Shown piece by piece: positions 12,916-25,158 of a stretch of DNA of 64,000 bases. The translations under genes were made by a program, and so were the position numbers. Under the pieces are notes generated by a model. That model did no database searches and had not been told where the DNA came from. It was given only the letters and a program-made list of their open reading frames with translations. Numbering within the stretch: the first letter of the stretch is position 1; every line of letters starts with the position of its first letter. This DNA is from Scylla paramamosain (lineage: Eukaryota; Arthropoda; Malacostraca; Decapoda; Portunidae), in assembly GCF_035594125.1 (NCBI RefSeq), contig NC_087158.1, forward strand, positions 7,056,501-7,120,500, written 5' to 3'.

Positions 12916-15900
12916 AGGAGTCTTTGGATGCACTTTAGTGTTTGGTACATAACAGTCCGAAAAAAAGCTGAATAACAATTTTTTTTTAAATATTCTTTGA
13001 TCATATAATTTCTCTGAGTTTTCCTAGAATTTTGGCATCTCGGTACCTATGAATATGAATAACAAAAAAAAAATCCTATCTTTTATTTTCTTATTTTTTT
13101 TTCTAAATAAAATGTTATTTGTGGGTTTTAGCTTTTTGGTACTTAAGGAACTTAAAAACATTGATAATACACGTTTCTCGTAATGTCCTTTCGTTTCTTA
13201 AACATAAGGTTCTTTGCATGTCTTTAAGCGTTTTTATAGATAACATGATCAAAAACACTCAAAATATATGTTGTCGGTAATTTTATTCTGTTTCTCCAAA
13301 AAAGATGTTTTGCATGCGTTTTAGCGTTTTAGCATGTAATGAGCTCAAAAACACTTAAAGGCAAGTTCTTGGTAAAAGTTGTTTTTATTCCCATATAATG
13401 TGATTGCCCTTCTTTTTAGTGCTTTACTGCCTAACACACTCAAAAACACTCAAAAGACACTTTTCTGGTAATATCATTTTTTTTTTCCCACGTAAAGCTA
13501 GTTGTGCGAGGAATTTGGGGTTTTGGTAACTAAGAATGTGAAAAAAAATTAAAACAGGCATTTAGTAAGGTTGTTCTATTTCTTAATTAAAAGTGTTATT
13601 CATGAGTTTCAGCATCTTGGTATGTAAAAAACTTTTGTAATACACACATTTGGTAAGGTATTTCTGTTTGAATATTAAAAGTGTTATTCATGAGTTTCAG
13701 CTTTTTGGTATGTAAGAAACTTCTTTATATACACGAGTTTTTGAGTTTTTTACCTTGTGGTTCTTGTCAAACTATAAAAGACTCATACACATTTTTCGCA
13801 ATGTCCTTTTCTTTGCCAATATAAAGTGCTTTTTATCCATTTTTGCATTTCTTGTAGGTAACAAGCTCAAAAACACATCAAAATATATCTTTTTGGTAAT
13901 GTTATTCTATTTCTTTATATTGGTTGGTTTGCATCCGTTTTAGCGTTTTTCTGCGTAAATCCCTGAAAAGACACGTTTTATGTAATATTGTTGAAATTGC
14001 TGAAAAACACTCAAAAGACAGGTTTCTGGTAAAGTTTTGTAATTTTCCCATATAGGTGGATTTGCATGCACTTCAGAGTTTGTATATAACTCTGGAAAAA
14101 AAAGCTAATTTTTTTTTTATAATGATTTTTTTTTTACAAAATTTCCATGAATTTTGCTAGAATTTTGGCATCTCGGTACCTATGAAGATGAATAACAATT
14201 TTTTTTCTCTCTCTATAAAGAGTTATTTGTGGGTTTTAGCTTTATGGTACTTCAGGAAGTCAAAAACACTCATAATACACGATTTTTGATAATGTCCTTT
14301 TCTTATACAAACATAGGGTTCTTTACATGTATTTAAGCGTTTTTATAGGTTACATGATCAAAAACACTTAAAATACATGGTTTTGGTAATGTTATTCTGT
14401 TTCTCCATATAGGGTGTTTTGCATGCGTTTTAGCGATTTGGTATGTAATTAGTTAAAAAAAACACTTAAAGGCAAATTCTTTGTAAAAGTTGGTGTTATT
14501 CCCGTGTAATGTGATTGTTCTGCTTTTTAGTGCTTTGTTTCATATCACACTCAAAAACACTAAAAAGACACTTTTTGGTAATGTCATTTTTTTCCCTACA
14601 TGAAGGTAGTTTAGCATTTAATTTGGCATTTTCGTAACTAAGAATGTAAAAAACACTCAAAATACACAATTTGGTAAGGTAGTTCTGTTTATCGATTAAA
14701 AGTGTTATTCATGCTTTTTATCATTTTGGTATGTAAGAAATTTCTCTATATAAACGATTTTTTGCGTTTATTGCCTTGATGTTCTTTTAAAACTATAAAA
14801 TACTCATTATACACGTTTCTCGTAATGTCCTTTTATTTCCTAATATATAGTGCTTTACATCCATTTTTTCATTTTTTTGTAGGTAACAAGCTCAAAAACA
14901 CTGAAAATATATCTTTTAAGTAATGTTATTCTATTTCTGCATATAGGTTGGTTTACATCCGCTTTAGCGTTTTTCTACGTAAAACACTGAAAAGACACGT
15001 TTTCAGTACTTTTGTTTTGGATTCACATATTGACTGACTTCCATATTATTTATCGTTTTGGTGCCTAACATGCTGAAAAACACTGAAAAGACATGTTTCT
15101 GGTAAATTATTTTAACTTCCCTATATAGGTGGCTTTGCATGCACTTTAGGGTTTGGTACATAACAATCCGAAAAAAAAGTTATAATTAACTTTTTTTGTG
15201 ATGTTCTTTTTCTAACATAAAATCCCTGAATTTTGGCAGAATTTTGGCATCTCGGTACCTATTTGGATAAACAACAAACAAAAAAAAATTCCCATTTTTT
15301 TTATTTTTTTGTTTATTGTTATTTTTTTTCTAAATAAAGAGTGTTATTTGTGGGTTTTAGCTTTTAGGTACTGAAAGAACTTTAAAAAAACACCCATAAT
15401 ACACGTTTCTCGTAATGTCCTTTCGTTTCCCAAACATAAGGTTCTTTGCATGTATTTAAGCGTTTTTATAGATAACATGATCAAAAACACTCAAAATACA
15501 TGTATTTGGTAATATTATTGTTTTTCCATAAAATGTATTTTGCATGCGTTTTAGTGTTTTGGTATGTAAGGAGCTTAAAAACACTTAAAGGCAAGCAAGT
15601 TCTTGGTAAAATTTGTTTTTTTTTTTCCCAATATAATGTGAATTCCCTTCCTTTTAGTTGTTTATTGCGTAATACGCTCAAAAATACTCAAAAGACATGC
15701 AAGGCCTCGCATATGAGGAAATTAAAGACCTTACCAGAAATCTGTCTTTTGAGTGTTTTTCAGCATGTTAGGCACCAAAACGATAAAAAATAAGGGACTC
15801 ACTCTATGTAGGAATCCAAAAGAAAATTACTGAAAACATGTCTTCTCAGTGTTTTACGTAGAAAAACGCTAAAATTGATACAAACCAACCAATATCAAGA

Positions 15901-16180
15901 AGCAGAAAAAACATTACCAAAAATGTATATTTAGAGTGTTTTTGAGCTTGTTACCTACAAAAAAAAAAAACGGAAAAACTGATACAAGGCACTCTATATT
16001 GGGAAAAAAAAGGCATATTGCAAGATTAGTGTATAATCAATGTTTTATAGTTCTAAAAAACCACATGGCAAAAAACGCAAAAAACTCGTGTATATGGAGA
16101 AGTTTCCTTCATACCAAAATGCTGAAACTCATGAATAACACTCTTAAATGAGAAACAGAACAACCTTAGTAAATGCGTGT
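12916..16180 (+). repeat. Super-HOR cassette 2 (x-y-z-inverted block)
   Basis: The layout matches cassette 1, with markers 13034 (x), 14168 (y) and 15247 (z). The duplicated E/F edge lies near 13,588-13,690, the H-I fusion near 13,981 and the inverted block at 15,697-16,180. Offsets to cassette 1 are 5902, 5917, 5919 and 5916 bp at successive landmarks. Few indels separate the two, which points to a recent duplication within the array. Confidence 0.82.
15697..16180 (-). repeat. Inverted pentamer block, copy 3
   Basis: This copy is 484 bp, with the same breakpoints and order (J-edge, I, H, G, F, E-end) as copy 2. Entry follows AAAAGA into CATGCAAGGCCTCGCATATG, and exit is at AAATGCGTGT. An A-run inside inverted G (15,959-15,970) is longer than in most copies. 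Confidence 0.92.
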
Positions 16181-19100
16181 CAAAAACACTAAAAGGCAAG
16201 TTCTTCGTAAAAGTTGGTTTTATTCCCATGTAATGTGATTGCCCTGCTTTTTAATGCTTTAGTGCCTAACACGCTGAAAAACACTCAAAGACTCTTTTCT
16301 GGTAATGTCATTTTTTTTTCCTACATAAAGCTAGTTTCGCATGGAATTTGGGGTTTTGGTAACTAAGAATGTAAAAAAAAACACTAAAAATACATGCATT
16401 TAGTAAGGTTGCTCTGTTTCTTGATTAAGAGTGTTATTCATGAGTTTAAGCATTTTTGGTATCTTAGAAACTTCTGCACACAGACGAGTTTTTGCGTTTT
16501 TTGCCTTGTGATTCTGGTGAAACTATAAAACACTCATTATTCACGTTTCTCGTTATGTCCTTTTTTTTTCTTCCTAATAGACAGTGCTTTGCGTCCATTT
16601 CTGCGTTTTTTTTTATGTAACAAGCTCAAAAACACACAAAATATACTTTTCTGGTAATGTTCTATTTTTTCATATTAGTTGGTTTGCATCCGTTTTAGCG
16701 TTTTTCTACGTAAATCTTTTAAAAGACAAGTTTTTACTCTTTTTGTTTTGGATTTCCATATTGAGTGACTTTCTTCTCTATAAAGAGTGTTATTTGTAGG
16801 TTTTAACGTTTTGCTACTTAAGAAACTTAAAAATATTCATAATACACATTTCTCGTAATGTCCTTTCGTTTCCCAAATATAGGGATCTTTGCATGTATTT
16901 AAACGTTTTTATAGGTAACATGTTAAAAAACACTCAAAAACACTTGTTTTTGGTAATGTTATTCTGCTTCTCCGTAAAGGAGTGTTTTGCATGCGTTTTA
17001 GCGATTTGGTATGTAAGAAGCTCAAAAACACTTCAAAGCAAGTTCATGGTAAAAGTTGGTTTTATTCCAATGTAATATGATTTCCTAGCTTTTTAGAGCT
17101 TTATTGCCTAACACGCTCAAAACACTCAAAAGACACTTCTGATAATGTCATTTTTTTCCCACATAAAGCTAGTTTCGCATGCTATTTGGGGTTTTGCTAA
17201 CTAAGAATGTGAAAAAAACACTTAAAATACACGCATTTGTTACTGTTGTTCTCTTTCTATATTAAAATTTTTATTCATTAGTTTCAGCATTTTGGTATCT
17301 ATGAAACTTCTTTATATACACGAGTTTTTGCGTTTTTTGCCTTGTGGTTCTTATGAACCACAAGTTCTTTTCCCCGAAAATAATAAGACACTCATTATAC
17401 ATGTTTCTCGTAATGTACTTTTCTTTCCCAATAGGGAGTGTTTTGCATCCATTTTCGCGTTTTTTGTAGGTAACAAGCTCAAGAACACTCAAAATATACC
17501 TCTTTGGTAATGTTATTCAATTTCTTCATATTGGTTGGTTTTCATCTGTTTTAGCGTTTTTCTACGTGAAATACCGAAAAGACACGTTTTTTGTAATTTT
17601 CCAGTAATTTTGTTTTGGATTTCCATATAGAGTGACATTCATATTATTTATCGTTTTGGTGCCTAACATGCTTTTTGGTGCCTTTTGCTTTCCATTATAC
17701 AGTGCTTTCCATCCATTTTTGCGTTTTTTGTAGGTAACAATTTCAAAAACACTCAAAATATACCTTTTTGGTAATGTTATCTTATTTCTTCATTTTGGTT
17801 TGTTTGCATCCGTTTTAGGGTTTTCTACGTAAAAAACCGAAATGACACATTTTCAGTGATTTTGTTATCGATTCCCATATAGACTGACTTCCTTGGGTTT
17901 TTGTCGTGTTAGTTCTGGCAAAGACGTTTAATTTCCCCATATAGGTGGCTTTCCATGCACTTTAGGCGTTTGGTACATAACAATCCGAAAAAAAAGCTAA
18001 ATTTAACTTTTTTTTATAATGTTCTTATTTCATATAATTTCCTGAACTTTGCCCGAATTTTGGCACCTCGTTACCTGTGAAGATGAATAAGAATGAAAAA
18101 AAAATCGTATTTTTTTTTAGTTATTTATTTATTTGTTTTTCTCAATAAAGAGTGAAATTTGTGGCTTTTAGCTTTTTCGTACTTAATGAACTCCAAAACA
18201 CTCATAATACACGTTTTTCGTAATGTCCTTTCATTTCCCAAAAATAGGATTCATTGCATGTAATTAAGCGTTTTTATTGGTAACATGATCAAAAACACTC
18301 AAAATACATTGTTTTTGGTAATGTTTTCCTGTTTCACCATAAAGTGTATTTTGCATGCATTTTAGTGTTTTGGTATATAAGGAGCTCAAATACACTTAAA
18401 GACAAGTTCTTGTTAAAAATTGGTTTTATTCCAATGTTATGTGATTGCCCTGCTTTTTAGTGCTTTATTGCCTAACACGCTCAAAAACACTCATGAGACA
18501 TTTTTCTGTAAATGTCATTTTTTTCCCACATAAGGCTGGTTTCGCATGCAATTTGGGGTTTTGGTAACTAACGATGTGAAAAAGCACTCAAAATACACGC
18601 ATTTTGTAAGATTGTTCTGTTATTCAATTAAGAGTGTTGTTCCAGATTTTCAGCATTTTGGAATGTAAGAAACTTCTCTATATACACGAGTTTTTGCGTT
18701 TTTTGCCTTGTAGTTCTTGTGAAACTATAAAACACTCATTATACACGTTTCTCATAATGTTCTTTTGCTTCCCAATATAGAGTGCTTTCCATCCATTTTC
18801 GCGTTTTTTTGTAGGTAACAATTTCAAAAACACTCAAAATATATCTTTTTGGTAATGTTATTTTTTTCTTCATATTGGTTGCTTTGCATCCGTTTTAGCG
18901 TTTTCTACGTAAAACACCGAAAAGACACGTTTTTTAGTAATTATGTTTTGGATTCCTATATAGACTGACTTCCATGTTATTTATCGTGTTGGTTTCTAAC
19001 ATGCTGAAAAACACTCATAAGACTGTTTTCTGGCAAAGATGTTTAATTTCCCCATATAGGTGGTTTTGCATGCACTTTAGGGGGTTTGGTACCTAACAGT

Positions 19101-20101
19101 CCGAAAAAAAAGCTAAATTTCACTTTTTTGATAATGTTCTTATTTCACATAATTTATTAAATTTTGTCATTTCGGTACCTGTGAAGATGAATAAGAAAGA
19201 GTTTTATTTGTGACTTTTAGCTTTTTGATAATTAATGAACTTAAAAACACTCATAATACACGTTTCTCGTAACCTCCTTTCGTTTCCCAAAAATAGTGTT
19301 CTTTGCATTTATTTAAGCGTTTTTATTGGTAACATGATCAAAAACACTCAAAATACATGTTTTTGGTAATGTTATTCTGTTTCACCATAAAGAGTGTTTT
19401 GCATGGGTTTTAGTGTTTTAGTATAAAAAGGAGCTCAAAAAACACTTAAAGGCAAATTCTTGGTAAAAATTCTTTTTTCTTCCAATGTAATGTGATTGCC
19501 CTTTTTTTTAGTGCTTTATTGCCTATCACACTCAAAAACACTCAAAAGACACTTTTCTGGTAGTCATTTTTTTTTCCCACAAATCTATTTTCGCATGCAA
19601 TTTGGGGTTTTGGTAAGAAAGAATGTGAAAAGCACTCAAAATACACGCATTTATTAAGGCTGTTCTGTTTCTCAATTAGAAGTGTTATACATGAGTTTTA
19701 CCATTTTTGTATTTAGGAATTCTCTCCATATACACGAGATTTTGCATTTTTTGCCTTGTGGTTCTTTTGAACTATAAAACGCTCATTATACACTTTTCTT
19801 GCAATGTCGTTTTGTTTCCCAATATAAAGTGCTTTGCATCAATTTTCGCGTTTTTTGTAGGTAAAAAGCTCAAAAACACTCAAAATATACTTTTTTTGGT
19901 AATGATTTTGTATTTCTTGATATTGGTAGGTTTGCATCTGTTTTAGCGTTTTTTCTACGTAAAACAAAGAAAAAACACGTTGTCAGCAATTTTGTTTTGG
20001 ATTCTCATATAGAATGAGTTCCTTATTATTTATCGTTTTGGTGCCTAACATGTTGAAAACACTCAACAGATTTCTGGTAAGGTCGTTTAATTTCCCCATA
20101 T
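16181..20101 (+). repeat. Chimeric HOR linker between cassettes 2 and 3
   Basis: The first 590 bp follow the linker after cassette 1. Near 16,772 the I monomer then jumps straight to the end of J, losing about 260 bp. The F monomer at 17,341 carries the palindromic insert. An I-to-G junction lies near 17,668-17,690. Two p-type units follow (markers 18061 and 19170). The second has lost its A-run/T-tract near 19,197, where GATGAATAAGAAAGAG runs straight into TTTTATTTGTGAC. The block looks assembled from two different parent arrangements. Confidence 0.72.
17341..17364. repeat. Palindromic insert defining an F subtype
   Basis: CTTGTGGTTC, loop TTAT, GAACCACAAG is a perfect 10-bp stem in an F monomer. 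It is followed by a TTCTTTTCCCCGAAAATAAT stretch that ordinary F monomers lack. The same insert, perfect or degraded, occurs near 11,664, 29,738, 37,800, 40,855 and 62,184. Confidence 0.85.
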
Positions 20102-23100
20102 AGGATTCTTTGGATGCACTTTAGGGTTTGGTACATGACAGTCCGAAAAAAAAGCTAAAATTAACTTTTTTGATAATTTTTATTTTATGATATAATAGCC
20201 CTAAATTTTCCCAGAATTTTGGCATCTCGGTACCTATGAAGATGAATAACAAAAAAAATCGTATTTTTTTGTTTTCTTACTTTATTTTCTAAATAAAGTG
20301 TTATTTGTGGGTTTTAGCGTTTTGGTATGTAATGAGCTCAAAAACACTTGAAGGCATGTTCTTGGTTAAAGTTGTTTTTATTCATATGTAATGTGATTGC
20401 ATTGCTTTTTAGTGCTTTATTGCCTAACACGCTCAAAAACACTCAAAAGACATTTTCTGGTAATATCATTTTTTTTCCCACATAAAGCTAGTTTTGCATG
20501 GAGTTTGGGGTTTTGGTAACTAAGAATGTGAAAAAAAAAACTCAAAACACAGGCATTTAGTAAGGTTGTTCTATTTCTTAATTTAAAGTCTTTTTCATGA
20601 GTTTCAGCATTTTGGTATGTAAGAAACTTTTCTAATACACACATTTGGTAAGGTATTTGTTTCAAAATTAAAAGTGTTATTCATGAGTTTCAGCTTTTTG
20701 GTATGTAAGAAACTTCTTTATGTACACGAGTTTTTGAGTTTTTTACCTTGTGGTTCTTGTCAAACTATAAAACACTCATACACGTTTCAAATAATGTCCT
20801 TTTCTTTGCTAATATAAAATGCTTTAAATCCATTTTTGGATTTTTTGTAGATAACAAGCTCAAAAACACTACAAAATATATCTTTTTTGGTAATGTTATT
20901 CTATTTCTTCATATTGGTTAGTTTGCATCCGTTTTAGCGTTTTTCTACGTAAATCACTGAAAAGACACGTTTTAAGTAATATTGTTGAAATTGCTGAAAA
21001 ACCCTCAAAAGACATATTTCTGGTAAAGTCGTGTAATTTCCCCATATTGGTGTATTTGCATGCATTTTAGAGTTTGTACATAACTCCGGAAAAAATCTAA
21101 TATTATTTTTTTTTATAATTTTTTTTTTTTTATTTCCATGAATTTTGCTAGAATTTTGGCATCTCGGTACCTATGAAGATGAATAACAAAAAAAAAAATT
21201 CTCTGTATAAAGAGTTACTTGTGGGTTTTAGCTTTTTGGTACTTAAGGAACTTAAAAACACTCGTAATACACGATTTTCGTAATGTTCTTTGGTTATACA
21301 AACATAGGGTTCTTTACATGTTAATTAAGCGTTTTAATAGGTTACATGATGAAAAACACTGAAAATACATGTTTTTGGTAATGTTATTATGTTTCTCCAT
21401 ATAGGGTGTTTTGCATGCGTTTTAGCGATTTGGTATGTAAGGAATTAAAAAAACACTTAAAGGCAAGTTCTTCGTAAAAGTTGGTTTTATTTTTATATAA
21501 TGTGATTGTTCTGCTTCTTAGTGCTTTGTTGCATATCACGCTCAAAAACACTAAAAAGACACATTTTTGGTAACGTCATTTTTTTTTCCCCACATGAAGG
21601 TAGTTTTGCATGTAATTTGGCATTTTCGTAACTAAGAATGTGAAAAAACACACAAAATACACAATTTGGTAAGGTAGATCTGTTTATCGATTAAAAGTGT
21701 TATTCATGCATTTCATCATTTTGATATGTAAGAATGTTCTCTATATACACGATTTTTTGCGTTTATTTCTTTGTGGTTCTTTTAAAATTATAAAACACTC
21801 ATTATACACGTTTCTGGTAATATCCTTTTGTTTCCTAATATAGAGTGCTTTACTTCCATTTTTTTTCATTTTTTTTGTAGGTAACAAGCTCAAAAACACT
21901 CAAAATATATCTTTTTAGTAATGTTATTTTTTTTTAAGCGTTTTTCTACGTAAAACACTGAAAAGACACGTTTTCAGTAATTTTCTTTTGGATTTACATA
22001 ATGACTGACTTCCTTATTATTTATCGTTTTGGTGCCTAACATGCTGAAAAACACTGAAAAGACAGTTTATTGGTAAAGTCTTTTAATTTCAATATATAGG
22101 TGGCTTTGCATGCAATTTAGGGTTTGGTACATAACAATCTGAAAAAAAAAACTCTAATTAACTTTTATGATAATGTTCTTTTTTCCACATAAATTCCCTG
22201 AATTTTGGCAGAATTTTTGCATCTCGGTACCTATGAAGATGAATGACAAAAAAAAAAAAAATCCCATTTTTAGATTTTTTTATTTATTATTTTCTTTTCT
22301 AAAGAGTGTTATTTGTGGGTTTTAGCTTTTTTGGTACTGAAGGAACTTAAAAATCACTCATAATACACGTTTCTTTTAATATTCTTTCGTTTCCCAAACA
22401 TAAGGTTCTTTGCATGTATTTAAGCGTTTTATTTAGATATGATAAAAAAATACTCAAAATACATGTATTTGGTAATATTATTCTGTTTCTCCATAAAATG
22501 TATTTTGCATGCGTTTTAGCGTTTTGGTATGTAAGGAGCTCAAAAACACTTAATGGCAAGTTCTTGGTAAAATTTGGTTTTATTCCCATGTAATGTGATT
22601 GCCCTGGCTTTTAGTGCTTTATTGCGTAACACGCTCAAAAACACTGAAAAAACATGCAAAGCCTCCCATATGAGGAAATTAAAGAAATTATCAGAAATCT
22701 GTCTTTTGAGTGTTTTTCAGCATGTTAGGCACAAAAACGATAAATAATAAGGAACTCACTCTATGTGGGAATCCAAAAGAAAATTACTGAAAACGTGTCT
22801 TCTCAGTATTTTACGTAGAAAAACGCTAAAACTGATACAAACCAACCAATATCAAGGCGCAGAAAAACAATACCAAAAATGTATATTTTGAGTGTTATTA
22901 AGCTTGTTATCTACAAAAAAATGCGAAAATGGATACAAAGCACTCTATATTGGGAAACAAAGGGACATTGCGAGGAAAATGTATAAGGAATGTTTTATAG
23001 TTAAAAAAAACCACAAGGCAAAAAACAGAGAAACTCGTGTATATGCTGAAACTCATGAATAACACTCTTAATTGAGAAACAGAGCAACCTTACTAAATAC

Positions 23101-23104
23101 GTGT
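20102..23104 (+). repeat. Super-HOR cassette 3 (x-y-z-inverted block)
   Basis: Markers are 20221 (x), 21157 (y) and 22219 (z). The x unit appears shortened: after the marker it goes from A-like sequence directly to GTTTTGGTATGTAATGAGC near 20,318, which is C, so B is missing. The duplicated E/F edge lies near 20,597-20,700 and the H-I fusion near 20,976. The y unit has lost part of G near 21,930. The inverted block at 22,654-23,104 is the short-F type. Confidence 0.78.
22654..23104 (-). repeat. Inverted pentamer block, copy 4
   Basis: This copy is 451 bp. It shares with copy 1 a shortened inverted F, where CTCGTGTATATGCTGAAACT replaces the longer form with AGAAGTTTCC. Both copies are followed 500-610 bp later by the same I-to-G junction. 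Breakpoints are as in the other copies. Confidence 0.9.
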
Positions 23105-25158
23105 CAAAAACACTAAAAGGCAAGTTCTTCGTAAAAGTAGGTTTTATTCCCACATAATGTGATTCCCCTTCTTTTTAGTGCTTTATTGCCTAACACGCTC
23201 AAAACACTCAAAGACACTTTTCTGGCAATGTCATTTTTTTCCCACATAAAGCTAGTTTCGCATGGAATTTCGGGTTTTTGTAACTAAGAATGTAAAAAAA
23301 CACTCAAAATACAGGCATTTAGTAAGGTTGTTCTGTTTCTTGATTAAGAGTGTTATTCATGAGTTTCAGTATTTTGGTATCTTAGAAACTTCTCCATACA
23401 GTTGAGTTTTTGCGTTTTTTGCCTTGTGATTCTGGTGAAGCTATAAAACACTCATTATACAGGTTTCTCGTTATGTCCTTTTCTTTTTCCTTATATAGAG
23501 TGCTTTGCATCCATTTTCGCGTTTCTTTTTATGTAACAAGCTCAAAAACACACAAAATATACTTTTTTTGGTAATGTTATTTTATTTCTTAATATTGGTT
23601 GGTTTGCATCCGTTTTAGCGTTTTTCTACGTAAATCTTTTAAAAGACACGTTTCCAGTAATTTTGTTTTGGATTTCCGTATAGAGTGACTTTCATATCAT
23701 TTATCGTTTTGGTGCCCAACATGCTGTTTGGTGCCTTTTGATTCCCAATATAGAGTGTTTTCCATCCATTTTCGCGTTTTTTGTAGGTAACAATTTCAAA
23801 AACACTCAAAATATACCTTTTAAGTAATATTATTCTATTTCTTCATTTTGGTTGGTTTCCATCCATTTTAGCGTTTTCTACGTAAAACACCGAAAAGACA
23901 CGTTTTCAGTAATTTTGTTTTGGATTCCCATATAGATTGACTTCCTTCGGTTTTATCGTGTTGGTTCCTAATAAGCTGAAAAGCACTCATAAGACAGTTT
24001 TCTGGCAAAGACGTTTAATTTCCCCATATAGGTGGCTTTCCATGCACTTTAGGGGTTTGGTACATAACAGTCCGAAAAAAAAGCTAAATTTAACTTTTTT
24101 TTGATAATATTCTTATTTCACATAATTTCCTGAATTTTGCCCGAATTTTGCATTTCGGTACCTGTGAAGATGCATAAGAAAGAAAAAAAAATATTGTAAT
24201 TTTTTAAATTTATTTATTGTTTCTCAATAAAGAGTGTTATATGTGGCTTTTAGCTTTTTGGTAATTAATGAACTTAAAAACACTCATAATACACGTTTCT
24301 CGTAATCTCCTTTCGTTTCCCAAAAATAGTGTTCTTTGCATTTATTTAAGCGTTTTTATAAATAACATAATCAAAAACACTCAGAATACATATTTTTGGT
24401 AATATTATTCTGTTTCTCCATAAAGTTTGTTTTGCATGCGTTTTAGCGGTTTGGTATATAAGGAGCTGAAAAACACTTAAAGGCAAGTTTTTGGTATAAA
24501 TTGGTGTTATTCCAAAGTAATATGATTGCCCTGCTTTTTAGTGCTTTATTGCCTATCACGCTCAAAAACACTTAAAAGACACTTTTCTGGTAATATTATT
24601 TTTTTCTTACATAAAGGTGGTTTCGCATGCAATTTAGGGTTTTGGTAACTAAGAATGTGAAAAGCACTCAAAATACACGCATTTAGTAATGTTATTCTGT
24701 TTCTCAATTAAGAGTGTTATTCATGAGTTTCAGCATTTTGATATCTAGGAACCTTCTCTATATACACGAGTTTTTTGTGTTTTTTGCTATTTAGTTCTTT
24801 TGAACTATAAAAAAAACTCATTATACACTTTTCCTGCAAAGTGTATAATGTTTTCTAATATAAGTGTTTTCTAATATAGAGTGCTTTGCATTGATTTTTG
24901 CGTTTTTTGTAGGTAACAAGCTCAAAAACACTCAAAATATACCTTTTTGGTAATGTTTTTTATTTCTTGATATTGGTAGGTTTGCATCCCTTTTAGCGTT
25001 TTTCTACGTAAAACAAAGAAAAAACACGTTTTCAGCAATTTTGTTTTGGATTCTCATATAGAGTGAGTTCCTTATTATTTATCGTTTTGGTGCCTAACAT
25101 GCTGAAAAACACTGAAAAAAAACAGATTTCTGATAAAGGTCGTTTAATTTCCTCATAT
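23105..25158 (+). repeat. HOR linker between cassettes 3 and 4
   Basis: This contains C-I monomers, the I-to-G junction near 23,714-23,735, and a p-type unit (marker 24150) whose second half has shifted toward the x-leading form. Near 24,820-24,880 an F monomer carries a local duplication of TTTTCTAATATA-like sequence. Confidence 0.72.
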
